Positions 9,104 through 18,361 of a stretch of DNA of 64,000 bases are shown here, one piece after another. The notes under the pieces are model-generated. The model did not search any database and was not told the origin of the DNA. It saw only the letters and a list, made by a program, of their open reading frames with translations. How positions within the stretch are numbered: position 1 is the stretch's first letter; every line of letters begins with the position of its first letter. The stretch is from contig NZ_JAUQSX010000001.1 in NCBI RefSeq assembly GCF_030581005.1, forward strand, positions 248,001 to 312,000, in the 5' to 3' direction. The DNA is from Hymenobacter mellowenesis. GTDB lineage: Bacteria; Bacteroidota; Bacteroidia; Cytophagales; Hymenobacteraceae. The translations under genes were made by a program, and so were the position numbers.

Positions 9104-9297
9104 CTTCGTTCAAACGTGGCGCCTCACCCCCGGCCCTTCTCCCAAAGGAGAGGGGAGCCTGACGATTCCTATAGCACTTGCTTTAGCTTGTGCCGGAGCT
9201 GCATAACACCGCACAAGCTGAAGCTGCACGCGCAAGACCGGTGCCCCCTCTCCCTGAGGAGAGGGGGTCAGGGGGTGAGGCGCCCGTGAGAACGAAG
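9104..9297. repeat. Palindromic element, family 2 copy a
   Basis: The outer arms pair CTTCGTTC...GGCGCCTCACCCCCGG with the inverted GGGGGTGAGGCGCC...GAACGAAG. Each arm itself contains a short hairpin (CCCTTCTCC/GGAGAGGGG on the left, CCCCCTCTCC/GGAGAGGGGG on the right). The loop carries a further CTTTAGCTTGTGC/GCACAAGCTGAAG inverted repeat. Confidence 0.85.
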
Positions 9298-9304
9298 CCC
9301 TGCC

Positions 9305-10549
9305 CTACTTCACAAACCGCACGGTCCCATACCGCACTTTGATATTGACATTCCCGGCATTGTGGGCCGGCACGGCGCCCCCAAACACGCCTAGTACGTC
9401 GCTGGTCTGCGGGCCGTTTTCCTGCGACAATACGCGCACGAAGTTCTTATCCACCAAAAGCTGCCCTTGCTCGGTACTCACGTCGAAGCGGAAGCCTGGG
9501 GCCTCGGCAAAGCCCAGCCGGATAGTGCTGAAACCACCGTCGAGGTTCACCTGGCGGAAGTTGGCGCCCATGTCGCGCACCACAAAATCGGGGCAGTAGC
9601 GTAGGGCCATGTCAAGGCCTTCGCTCAGTTTATCAATCGTAAAGCGCGAGTAGCCCGACGAACCGCGCAGGTTGCGCACGGTACCCAGGGCCACGTCGCC
9701 GTACTTGCTGTGCACCGTCAGGTCCTGCACGGTGCCGATGTCGATATCGGAGAAATTATTGCGCAAATCCACGGTGGTGCCTTCGTCGAGGCGCAGGCGG
9801 GCGTAGCTGGCATCGATGCTGGCGCGGCCGGCGAAGGCCACGGTGCAGTCGCCGTTGCCGATGCGCAGCAGGTTGCGCGGCCCGTCGAGGCGGCCGGCGC
9901 GCAGGGTGCCGTAGTCCACGGCCAGCTCGGTGGGGCCGCTCAGGTCGCCGGCTATGTTGACTTCACCGAAGTTGTTGTGCACCTGCAGGGCCGTGGTGCG
10001 GGGCAGCCACACCACGTAGTTCACCTCGTAGCGGCAGCCGCCCGGGCGCCCGCGCAGGGCGGGGCCAAACTGCGTGCTCACGGCCACGCCGCCGGTGCGG
10101 GCGTCGTAGTCCAGCCACTGCACGCCCAGCGCATCCAGCACCAGGCGGGCGCCGGCTTCGGTTTCGGAGCGGGCCACCAGTTCGGCCTCTACCTTGATTT
10201 CGTGCTTGCTCCAGGTGTTGACCTGCACCCGGCCGTAACGCGTTTCGAGCGAGAAGGGGCGGCCGGTTTTGGGCACGCTGTAGCTGCGGCTCAGGCGCCG
10301 CCGCTGCTCGGCCTGCAAGATGCCCGCTTCTCCATTGGGCTGCTCAGCCACCGGGTTTTGCTGCCGGGCAGCGGCCGATTCTTCGGCCGCGAAAGCGTTG
10401 AATATGGGCTCGGGGCCGACACTCAACGGCGTGACTACCACTACCCGGCTGGCCCGTGCCTGCCCGGGCAACAAGCCCAGCAGCGCGGCCACTACCACCA
10501 GCAGCAAAGCTCCAGCCCGGCGGACCGGGCCATTATTTAGCTTGCTCAT
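9305..10549 (-). CDS. Exported adhesin-like protein of a sigma-factor operon
   Basis: A 414-residue protein with a signal peptide or N-terminal anchor (residues 12-33, ending GQARAS). From about residue 90 it is almost entirely short beta strands of the type L-x-V-x-x-x-Y-G-x-V-x-L/I, such as FSLETRYGRVQVNTW, LQVHNNFGEVNIAGD and LTVHSKYGDVALG. This is the DUF4097-like putative-adhesin beta-solenoid pattern. Its start overlaps the stop of the anti-sigma-like gene (ATGA at 10546-10549), so the two are probably translationally coupled. Such beta-solenoid proteins are often encoded beside sigma/anti-sigma pairs in Bacteroidota, suggesting a surface output or sensing role, but the function is unknown. 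Confidence 0.75.
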   Translation of the reverse strand: MSKLNNGPVRRAGALLLVVVAALLGLLPGQARASRVVVVTPLSVGPEPIFNAFAAEESAAARQQNPVAEQPNGEAGILQAEQRRRLSRSYSVPKTGRPFSLETRYGRVQVNTWSKHEIKVEAELVARSETEAGARLVLDALGVQWLDYDARTGGVAVSTQFGPALRGRPGGCRYEVNYVVWLPRTTALQVHNNFGEVNIAGDLSGPTELAVDYGTLRAGRLDGPRNLLRIGNGDCTVAFAGRASIDASYARLRLDEGTTVDLRNNFSDIDIGTVQDLTVHSKYGDVALGTVRNLRGSSGYSRFTIDKLSEGLDMALRYCPDFVVRDMGANFRQVNLDGGFSTIRLGFAEAPGFRFDVSTEQGQLLVDKNFVRVLSQENGPQTSDVLGVFGGAVPAHNAGNVNIKVRYGTVRFVK

Positions 10550-11298
10550 TCGGCCTGACGCCGGCTATCAGCCAGCACGAAGGAGCTGGTGGTGTTGCGC
10601 TCTTCCGGCGCGGTGGTGGCGCGCAGGTGCAATTGCTGGTCAAGGATGTCGAGGCGCACCTGCAGGTTGCGGTTCATGGCCGTGAGCACGGCGTCGGGCT
10701 GCGGGTGGTTCAGCAGCTCGGCTTTGAGCTGGCGGTAGCTCGAATCGAGCGACACGAGTTCGCGCTGCCAGTCGGCCGTCATGCTGGCCATGCCGGGGCC
10801 GGTCACCGCACTCAGTTCGTGCTGGCGGCGGGCCAGCTGGCTGGTGTAGTAGGTTTCCATGCCGCGCACGGCCCGCACCAGCTGGCTGTCGGCGCCGGAG
10901 CTGCGCTCGGCGGCCGAGATGGCCAGCGGGTTGCCGTCCTGGTACAGCGCGGCGTCATCCTGGGTGTTCAGACTTGAATTATTGGCGCTTGCCGGGGCGG
11001 CAACGGCTACAACATCTGCAGTGGAGTGATTCGATTTCCAGGCTTCGCTGGCGCCGGCGGCAAACACCAGTAGGGCCAGCGCCGCCGCCACGCCGTAGCG
11101 CTGCAACCAGCTGGCGGGAGCCGCGGCCACTTTGGGCGCGGCAGGCTCCGTGGCCAGGCGCATGGTGGGCGCCGCTACAGGCTCGGCAAGCTGCTGTTCC
11201 AGCGCGGCCCAGAGGTCGGGGCGCGGCTCGTGGGTGTCGAAATCGGCGCGGTGCCGCTCGACGAAGTTTTCTAAAGAATTCGGCTTATTCGTGTTCAT
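10546..11298 (-). CDS. Membrane-anchored anti-sigma-like protein
   Basis: A 250-residue protein. An acidic N-terminus (FVERHRADFDTHEPRPDLWAALEQQL) is followed by a Pro/Ala linker, one membrane helix (AAALALLVFAAGASEAW, about residues 92-108) and a helical C-terminal part with many Gln and Arg residues. The topology (short cytosolic domain, one helix, exported helical domain) and the position between the sigma gene and a coupled surface protein gene are typical of an anti-sigma factor. I cannot identify a ZAS motif (HxxxCxxC) and the sequence has no Cys there, so the family is not certain. It probably shares a transcript with the genes on either side. Confidence 0.6.
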   Translation of the reverse strand: MNTNKPNSLENFVERHRADFDTHEPRPDLWAALEQQLAEPVAAPTMRLATEPAAPKVAAAPASWLQRYGVAAALALLVFAAGASEAWKSNHSTADVVAVAAPASANNSSLNTQDDAALYQDGNPLAISAAERSSGADSQLVRAVRGMETYYTSQLARRQHELSAVTGPGMASMTADWQRELVSLDSSYRQLKAELLNHPQPDAVLTAMNRNLQVRLDILDQQLHLRATTAPEERNTTSSFVLADSRRQAE

Positions 11299-11436
11299 GA
11301 AAGGGTTACAGACGCACGGTTCTTCCAGGTTTCAGGGGGCGGCGGGGATATAATGGGTGGGGCCGCAGCCAGGCGAAATAAGGATGAAGAGTAGGGTGGA
11401 AATACGTTAACGTAATGAATGGATAAGGGTAATGGT

Positions 11437-12009
11437 TTAACTCAGGCCGCGCTGGGCGGCCAGCTCGCGCAGGCGCACCCGGGCCCGGCTGTACTGCGAC
11501 TTGGAAGTGGATTCGGAAATGCCCAGGATGCCGGCAATTTCCAGATGGTCGTAACCTTCGAGCAGATACAGGCTCAGCACCACGCGGTAGCCATCGGGCA
11601 GCTCCTGAATGCAGCGCCGCAGCACGTCGGCCCGGTAGTGGGTGTCGGCATCGTCGTCGGGCGAGAGGCTGCTGGTTTCGGCGGGCTCTTCGTGGTGTTG
11701 CTCGCCCAGCGGCACCAGCGCCAAACGCCGCTGCCGCAGGCAGTTGATGCTTTTGTTGACGACAATGCGCTTCAGCCAAGCTCCAAACGAGGAATCGCCC
11801 TTGTAGCTGCTCAACTCCCGGAACGCGCTCAGAAACGACTCCTGGAGCACATCTTCGGCCTCGGCGTAGTCGCCGGTGATGCGCAGGGCCGCGTTGAACA
11901 TGGCCTTGGCGTAGCGCCGGTAAATTTCGGCCTGGGCCTGGCGGTCGTTCAGGCGGCAGCGCTCCACTAGGGGCGCATTGATGTCAACGTAGGCAACGGC
12001 GGCTTCCAT
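11437..12009 (-). CDS. RNA polymerase sigma-70 family (ECF) sigma factor
   Basis: A 190-residue protein from the ATG at 12009 (MEAAVAYVDI); the frame is open further upstream, but that part is not sigma-like. Region 2 is clear (AEIYRRYAKAMFNAALRITG, AEAEDVLQESFLSAFRELSSY, GDSSFGAWLKRIVVNKSINCL) and region 4 gives the helix-turn-helix (LPDGYRVVLSLYLLEGYDHLEIAGIL, then SESTSKSQYSRARVRLREL). There is no region 1.1 or 3, which is the ECF arrangement. It directs core polymerase to a small regulon, probably including its own operon with the anti-sigma-like and adhesin-like genes downstream (gap of 138 bases to the next gene). Confidence 0.92.
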   Translation of the reverse strand: MEAAVAYVDINAPLVERCRLNDRQAQAEIYRRYAKAMFNAALRITGDYAEAEDVLQESFLSAFRELSSYKGDSSFGAWLKRIVVNKSINCLRQRRLALVPLGEQHHEEPAETSSLSPDDDADTHYRADVLRRCIQELPDGYRVVLSLYLLEGYDHLEIAGILGISESTSKSQYSRARVRLRELAAQRGLS

Positions 12010-12124
12010 GGGCAGCGAAAGGCGGGGTTTGAAATGCTTAAGCGAGTGAAGGACCCCAGCCCGGCCCGCAGGGTTGCAGGCCGGCCGCGGGCGGTTGGGG
12101 ACGCAGTGCAATTTACTGGTTCTT

Positions 12125-12132
12125 TACCTTTG
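12125..12132 (+). promoter_or_regulatory. Bacteroidota -7 element TACCTTTG
   Basis: This is an exact match to the TAnnTTTG -7 box of Bacteroidota sigma-A. It lies 29 bases before the ATG at 12161 of the lipoprotein gene, putting transcription start near 12140. I see no good -33 TTG. Confidence 0.5.
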
Positions 12133-12160
12133 ACACCTAACCGTGCCTTCTTCCATTCTC

Positions 12161-12721
12161 ATGCGCCGTCGCTTCATTCCGCTGCTACTGCTGTTGCCCA
12201 CCTTGTCGCTGTGGAGCTGCAGCACCTCCGACACCAACCCCATTGTCGACTTTGGCGAAGGCGAGGGCATTACCTACCGCGAAGTGAACAACTTCCCTGT
12301 CGGCCCGCACGACTACACCGACTGGACCACGGACGCCACCTGGAACAAGCAGGAACGCGCCCTGTTCGCCGACGTGAACGTGGACCTGAACGGCGCGCAA
12401 CGCACCGCCTTATTTGGCGAAACGACGGTATATCCCAATCCTACGAGAAGTGGGCGGGCCAAATGGTCCGTATGGCCCCGCAACGGCAGCAGCGGCAGCG
12501 CTGGCCCGTTCACCGTGCGGGGCGTGTTGGTCAACCGCCAGTATCAATCCATGGTCCGCTTTGGCCCCTTGCCCCTGACGGCCAACGGGCTTTCGGCGGA
12601 GTTCAGCTACACCCAGGCCGGCCTGAGCCCCCGCGAGCTATACCGGCTCTACTACGTGGTGACGGACGCCAGCGGGCTGGTGTACAAAGGCCACGGCGAT
12701 GTGCGCTACGACCCGCAGTAG
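12161..12721 (+). CDS. Predicted lipoprotein of unknown function
   Basis: 186 residues from the ATG at 12161 (MRRRFIPLLLLL). A GTG 18 bases upstream is also in frame, but the -7 element at 12125 favours the ATG. A signal peptide is followed by the lipobox LSLWSC, so lipid attachment at Cys is expected. The mature part is rich in Thr, Gly and aromatic residues and looks like a small beta-sandwich, with YREVNNFPVGPHDYTDW near the N-terminus. I do not recognise a family. The gene is divergent from the sigma factor gene and followed by 130 bases before the sugar epimerase operon. Confidence 0.7.
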   Translation: MRRRFIPLLLLLPTLSLWSCSTSDTNPIVDFGEGEGITYREVNNFPVGPHDYTDWTTDATWNKQERALFADVNVDLNGAQRTALFGETTVYPNPTRSGRAKWSVWPRNGSSGSAGPFTVRGVLVNRQYQSMVRFGPLPLTANGLSAEFSYTQAGLSPRELYRLYYVVTDASGLVYKGHGDVRYDPQ

Positions 12722-12851
12722 GCCCCGGCGCATTGCCCCGCTTTAGCCGACGGGTGCCGGCCGGGGGCCAGCCAACAGCCCGAAATTGAGTTTAGGGAAA
12801 GCTGCTTCCTGCCGCTATTTTATTCCTAATTTTACCGCCTAGTCTTTCCCG

Positions 12852-13922
12852 ATGTCTGTAAAATCCTTATTAATTACCGGCGGCGCGGGTTTTGTGGGCT
12901 CGGCCCTGGCCCTGCGCTTCCGCGAAGCCTATCCCGAGTGCCGCATCTTCGCCCTCGACAACCTCAAGCGCCGGGGCTCCGAGCTGAACCTGCCGCGCCT
13001 GCGCGAAGCGGGCATTGAGTTCGTCCACGGCGACATCCGCAACAAGGAGGATTTCGACGCCTTGCCGGCCGTCGAGGCCGTCATCGAAGCCTCGGCCGAA
13101 CCCTCGGTATTAGCAGGCCTCACCTCGGCGCCGGATTATTTGATTAACACGAACTTATCGGGCACAGTGAATTGCCTGAACTACGCCCGCCAGCACAACG
13201 CGGCCTTCGTGTTCCTATCCACCAGCCGGATTTACCCGATTAACCAAATCGACAAAATCCAGACCGTGGAGGCCGAAACCCGCTTCGAGGTGAGCCCGGA
13301 GCAGCCCATTGCCGGCATCTCGCCGCGCGGGCTGGCCGAAGATTTTCCCCTGGAAGGCTACCGCTCGCTCTACGGCGCCACCAAGCTGTGCTCCGAATAC
13401 CTGATTCAGGAGTACCACCACTTCTACAATATGCGCACGGTGATTAACCGCTGCGGCGTGCTCACCGGTCCCTGGCAGATGGGCAAGGTCGACCAAGGCG
13501 TGGTGGTGCTGTGGGTGGCGCGCCACTTCTGGCAGCAGCCGCTGGGCTACTTCGGCTTCGGCGGCACGGGGAAGCAGGTGCGCGATATTCTGCACGTTGA
13601 CGACCTGTTCGACCTCGTGAAATACCAACTCGAAAACCTCGACCAGGTGAGCGGGCAGACGCTGAACGTGGGCGGCGGGCGCGACATTAGCGTGAGTTTG
13701 CAGGAGCTGACGGCCATTTGCCAGCGCGTGACGGGCCATACTGTGCCCATCAGCTCGCAGGTCGAAAACCGGCAGGCCGACATCCAGCTCTACCTCACCG
13801 ACAACTCCCGCGTCACCGAACTTACCGGCTGGACGCCCCAACGCTCGGCCGAGCAAATCGTGACCGACGTGTACAACTGGCTGCGCGCCAATGAGGCGCA
13901 GCTCAAACCCATTCTAGGCTAA
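12852..13922 (+). CDS. NAD-dependent epimerase/dehydratase (extended SDR), CDP-paratose epimerase-like
   Basis: A 356-residue extended short-chain dehydrogenase. The NAD-binding GGAGFVGS motif is at residues 10-17, the acidic end of strand 2 is ALDN, and the active site is present: a Ser in FLSTSRIYP and Tyr174-x-x-x-Lys178 in SLYGATK. The closest named relatives I can suggest are CDP-tyvelose/CDP-paratose 2-epimerases (RfbE-like), but the exact sugar cannot be read from sequence. It heads a three-gene run with a second SDR 21 bases downstream and a glycosyltransferase overlapping that one, so the enzymes probably supply and transfer an activated sugar for a surface glycan. Confidence 0.88.
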   Translation: MSVKSLLITGGAGFVGSALALRFREAYPECRIFALDNLKRRGSELNLPRLREAGIEFVHGDIRNKEDFDALPAVEAVIEASAEPSVLAGLTSAPDYLINTNLSGTVNCLNYARQHNAAFVFLSTSRIYPINQIDKIQTVEAETRFEVSPEQPIAGISPRGLAEDFPLEGYRSLYGATKLCSEYLIQEYHHFYNMRTVINRCGVLTGPWQMGKVDQGVVVLWVARHFWQQPLGYFGFGGTGKQVRDILHVDDLFDLVKYQLENLDQVSGQTLNVGGGRDISVSLQELTAICQRVTGHTVPISSQVENRQADIQLYLTDNSRVTELTGWTPQRSAEQIVTDVYNWLRANEAQLKPILG

Positions 13923-13943
13923 GCCCTTTCCAACAAGACACCC

Positions 13944-15019
<1,076 letters not shown>

Positions 15020-15023
<4 letters not shown>

Positions 15024-15796
15024 GTGAACCCACGCCCCCGGCCGTGCCAGCGGCGGCCCCGCTGCTGAGCGTGGTCATCCCGGCCTACAACGAGGAAGAC
15101 AGCATCGGCGAAACGCTGCGCACGCTGCACGCCGCGCTGCTGGCCGAGGGCATTGCCCACGAAATCGTCGTCACCAACGACAACTCCAAGGACGGCACCC
15201 TGGCCCGGCTGGAGGAGCTGGCCCGCGAAATCCCTACGCTGGTGCACTACACCAACGCCGGCCCCAACGGCTTCGGCTACGCCGTGCGCTACGGCCTCGA
15301 ACGCTACCGCGGCGACTGCGTGGCCGTGATGATGGCCGACCTCAGCGACGACCCCGCCGACCTGATACGCTACTACCGCAAGATGCAGGAAGGCTACGAC
15401 TGCGTATTCGGCTCGCGCTGGGGCAAGGGCGGGCGCGTGATTGACTACCCGCCCCACAAAAAGGTCATCAACCGCGTGGCCAACGCCATCGTGAAAACGG
15501 TGTTCGGGCTGAAGTACAACGACTGCACCAACGCCTTCAAGCTCTACCGGCGCCACACCATGGAAGGCCTCAAGCCCTTCCTCTCCCCCCACTTCAACCT
15601 CACGCTGGAGCTGCCGCTTAAGGCCATCGTGCGCGGCTACTCCTACGCCGTGGTGCCGAACTCCTGGACCAACCGCAAATACGGCGAGAGCAAGCTCAAA
15701 ATCAAGGAGATGGGCAGCCGCTACTTTTTCATCATGATGTACTGCCTCATCGAAAAGCACTTTTCGCGGGGCGATTTCAAGAAGAAGCAGGAGTAG
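15020..15796 (+). CDS. Family 2 glycosyltransferase, DPM1-like
   Basis: 258 residues from the ATG at 15020, which overlaps the stop of the upstream epimerase gene. The GT-A fold is clear: [18 protein letters not shown] near the N-terminus, a TNDNSKDGT loop, [13 protein letters not shown], and the acidic [10 protein letters not shown] site in place of a plain DXD. The C-terminal part ([14 protein letters not shown], residues about 214-228) resembles dolichyl- or polyprenyl-phosphate hexose synthases, without the extra membrane helices found in some of them. It would transfer a sugar from a nucleotide donor to a lipid carrier at the inner membrane. The adjacent epimerases suggest the donor is made in the same operon. 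Confidence 0.88.
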
Positions 15797-15805
15797 GTTT
15801 TTCTA

Positions 15806-15943
15806 GCGTGGCGCCTCACCCCCGGCCCCTCTCCTCAGAGAGAGGGGAGTCTGGCTTCATTCGTCAGCAGCTAGTCCGGTGCCCCCTCTCCCTGAGGCTT
15901 CGCGCTTCAAGCGAACCGAGGGTCAGGTGGTGAGGCGCCACGC
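15806..15943. repeat. Palindromic element, family 2 copy b
   Basis: The arms are GCGTGGCGCCTCAC at 15806-15819 and GTGAGGCGCCACGC at 15930-15943. Internal CCCCTCTCC...GAGAGGGG hairpins are as in copy a. Near 15900 the right-hand hairpin is interrupted by an extra CTTCGCGCTTCAAGCG segment. Confidence 0.85.
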
Positions 15944-15972
15944 CAGAACGAAACGGACCATCTTCCCGCACG

Positions 15973-16006
15973 AAAAAGGCCGCCCGGTTTCCCGAGCGGC
16001 CTTTTT
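15973..16006. terminator. Bidirectional intrinsic terminator
   Basis: AAAAAGGCCGC and GCGGCCTTTTT form 11-bp arms around a 12-nt loop. It can end the aldehyde dehydrogenase transcript (minus strand) and the glycosyltransferase operon (plus strand). Confidence 0.85.
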
Positions 16007-16025
16007 CAATGCCATGACAAGCCGA

Positions 16026-17630
16026 TTAGATATCAAACTTAATACCCTGTGCCAGTGGTAGCTCGGTGCTATAATTGATGGTATTCGTCTGGCGGCGCAT
16101 GTACACTTTCCATGCGTCGGAGCCGGACTCGCGGCCGCCGCCGGTTTCTTTTTCGCCCCCAAAGGCCCCCCCGATTTCGGCCCCGCTCGTGCCGATGTTC
16201 ACGTTGGCAATGCCACAGTCGGAGCCGGCGGCGGCCAGGAAGGCTTCGGCCTCGCGCATGTTCAGGGTGAAGATGCTGCTGGACAAGCCTTGGCGCACGT
16301 CGTTCTGCAGGTCGATGGCGTTCTGCACGTCGCCGCTGTACTTGATGAGATAGAGAATGGGCGCAAACGTCTCTTCCTGCACCGTGTGATAGTGGTTTTC
16401 TACTTCCACCAGCGCGGGTTGCACGTAGTGGCCGCCGTGCAGCTCGGCGCCGCTCAGCACCTGGCCGCCGGTGAGCAGCTTGCCGCCTTCGGCCTGCACC
16501 TTGGAGAGGGCTTCGGTAAACATTTTCACCGCGTCGGCATCAATGAGGGGGCCTACCAGCGTGCCTTCCTTTAGCGGGTGGCCGATGGGCAGCTTCGGGT
16601 AAGTGGCCAGCAGGCGGTTTTTCACTTCCTCAAACACGCTGTCTTCAATGATGACGCGGCGCGTGCTGGTGCAGCGCTGCCCGGCCGTGCCCACCGCCCC
16701 AAACACAATGGCCCGGATGGCAATGTCGAGGTCAGCGTTTTTGGTCACGATGATGGCGTTGTTGCCGCCCAGCTCCAGCAGGGCGCGGCCCAAGCGGGCG
16801 CCGACCACTTCGCCTACCTTGCGGCCCATGCGGGTGCTGCCCGTGGCCGACACCAGCGGCACGCGCCGGTCGGCAGCCATGGCCGCGCCAATGCTGGCGC
16901 CGCCGATAATCACGCTAAACACGCCCTCGGGAATGTCGTTTTCGGCCAGCACGTCCTTGATGATGTGCTGAACGGCCACGGCCGTGAGGGGCGTCTTTTC
17001 GGAGGGTTTCCAGATGCTCACGTCGCCGCACACGGCGGCCAGCATGGCGTTCCAGCTCCATACAGCCACTGGGAAGTTGAAGGCCGAGATGATGCCCACC
17101 AGGCCCAGCGGGTGGTACTGGTCGTACATGCGGTGCGCGGGCCGCTCCGAGTGCATGGTGAAGCCGTGCAGCTGGCGCGAGAGGCCCACCGCGAAGTCGC
17201 AGATGTCAATCATCTCCTGCACTTCGCCGAGGCCTTCCTGCAGGATTTTGCCCATCTCGGCACTCACCAGCTTGCCCAGCGGCTCCTTGTATTCGCGCAG
17301 CTTGTTGCCAATCTGGCGCACAATTTCGCCCCGCTTGGGCGCCGGCACATGGCGCCAGGTCTGGAAAGCTTCCTGCGCGGTTTTAATAACGGTTTCGTAG
17401 TCGTCAGCGGTGGCAAAGGCCACGCTGGCAATGCGGCGGCCGTCGGCGGGGGCGTTGATGACGCGGCGCTCAGCGTTGGCGCTGCCGCCCCAGGTGCGGC
17501 CGGTGCTGTAGGCGGCGTTTTCGGCTTCTACGCCCAGCTGGCGCAGCACGTCCTGGATGCCGTGGGGGTCTTCATGCGGGTGCGCCACGGTGACGTCGGG
17601 CGCGGTGGCTTCTTCGAGGGCCTGCTTCAT
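16026..17630 (-). CDS. Aldehyde dehydrogenase, ALDH7 / aminoadipate-semialdehyde type
   Basis: 534 residues from the ATG at 17630 (MKQALEEA); the frame extends 33 bases further upstream without support. All ALDH landmarks are present: the NAD site around FNFPVAVWSWNAMLAAVCGD, the SATGSTRMGRK turn, LLELGGNNA with the general base Glu, and the nucleophile Cys in GTAGQRCTSTRR. The combination GTAGQRCTSTRR with ELGGNNAIIV is characteristic of the ALDH7 (antiquitin) group, which oxidises alpha-aminoadipate semialdehyde or piperideine-6-carboxylate in lysine breakdown. It is cytosolic and NAD-dependent. No lysine-catabolism partner is visible next to it, so the substrate rests on subfamily only. 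Confidence 0.9.
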   Translation of the reverse strand: MKQALEEATAPDVTVAHPHEDPHGIQDVLRQLGVEAENAAYSTGRTWGGSANAERRVINAPADGRRIASVAFATADDYETVIKTAQEAFQTWRHVPAPKRGEIVRQIGNKLREYKEPLGKLVSAEMGKILQEGLGEVQEMIDICDFAVGLSRQLHGFTMHSERPAHRMYDQYHPLGLVGIISAFNFPVAVWSWNAMLAAVCGDVSIWKPSEKTPLTAVAVQHIIKDVLAENDIPEGVFSVIIGGASIGAAMAADRRVPLVSATGSTRMGRKVGEVVGARLGRALLELGGNNAIIVTKNADLDIAIRAIVFGAVGTAGQRCTSTRRVIIEDSVFEEVKNRLLATYPKLPIGHPLKEGTLVGPLIDADAVKMFTEALSKVQAEGGKLLTGGQVLSGAELHGGHYVQPALVEVENHYHTVQEETFAPILYLIKYSGDVQNAIDLQNDVRQGLSSSIFTLNMREAEAFLAAAGSDCGIANVNIGTSGAEIGGAFGGEKETGGGRESGSDAWKVYMRRQTNTINYSTELPLAQGIKFDI

Positions 17631-17738
17631 ATCTGAATTGGGGGTGGGATGATGCAGTGGCAAAGCTACGGTTTGCCGACGAACGAAGCCGTCATTCGCT
17701 TCCTCAAATCCCTATCCGTAGTTGCTTCGGTAAGGCCG

Positions 17739-18200
17739 TTAGCGGGGGCTGTTTTCATCCTCATCGGCTGGCAGCATGCCGGCTCGCTCCTGCTGGTCGT
17801 GCAGCCAGTTCATGGCCTCGGCTTCGTTGTCGTAAAAAAGCGGGTACGAGTCAATGGCGGCGGCCTGGCGCATGCGCTCTTCCATCTCTTCGCTTTCGGC
17901 CGCCTGCCGCTGGTGCGGCCCCGACAGGTAGGCCGTGAACAGCGGCCCGCCCAATTCGGCCGTTACCTGCGGCGAAAATTGGTCGCGAAACCACTCGTTC
18001 AGGTCGGGCCCATCCAAGGGGCGGCGGCGCAAGTCCAGCAGCCAAAATCGGCAGTTGCCGTGCTCCTTGGCTGCCGCCAGCATGGCCTGGTAGGTGCCCT
18101 GTACCTCGGGCGGCGGCATGGCCTGCAGCCATCGGCCAATAAGCACCCCTAAGTCGGGCCGGTATTCAAGCGAGAATGCATGGGTGGGAAATGTCGACAC
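17739..18200 (-). CDS. Small protein of unknown function, paralogue of 26101-26541
   Basis: A 153-residue soluble protein starting at GTG (STFPTHAFSLEYRPDL); no upstream ATG fits. It aligns along its length with the protein at 26101-26541. Shared features are an L-x-Y-x-P-x-x-x-L-x-x-G-R-W start, a CRFWLLD-[LM]-R strand at about residue 50, a helical middle, and a Y-P-x-F-[YF]-x-[DN]-E-A-x-A-x-x-W-L end. The alternating strand/helix pattern and the WLLD-x-R core suggest a STAS/SpoIIAA-like fold, which would point to a regulatory or partner-binding role. That is a guess from pattern. No enzyme motif is visible. Confidence 0.65.
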   Translation of the reverse strand: MSTFPTHAFSLEYRPDLGVLIGRWLQAMPPPEVQGTYQAMLAAAKEHGNCRFWLLDLRRRPLDGPDLNEWFRDQFSPQVTAELGGPLFTAYLSGPHQRQAAESEEMEERMRQAAAIDSYPLFYDNEAEAMNWLHDQQERAGMLPADEDENSPR

Positions 18201-18304
18201 AGGCAGGAAAAGGTTGGCGAATAGCCCTCTTATACGCTAGGCGAAAGACGAGGTTAAACCGGCCCGGCCGTCATCTGGCCGACCCGCACATCACTGATTA
18301 CCCA

Positions 18305-18338
18305 TAAAAAAGCTCTTTCCTAAACCCAGGAAAGAGCT
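18305..18338 (-). terminator. Intrinsic terminator after the AAA ATPase gene
   Basis: AGCTCTTTCCT and AGGAAAGAGCT form an 11-bp stem with a 6-nt loop, followed on the minus strand by a run of six T. It lies 24 bases past the ATPase stop codon. Confidence 0.85.
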
Positions 18339-18361
18339 CCAATCTGGGCCTTAAATACCTG

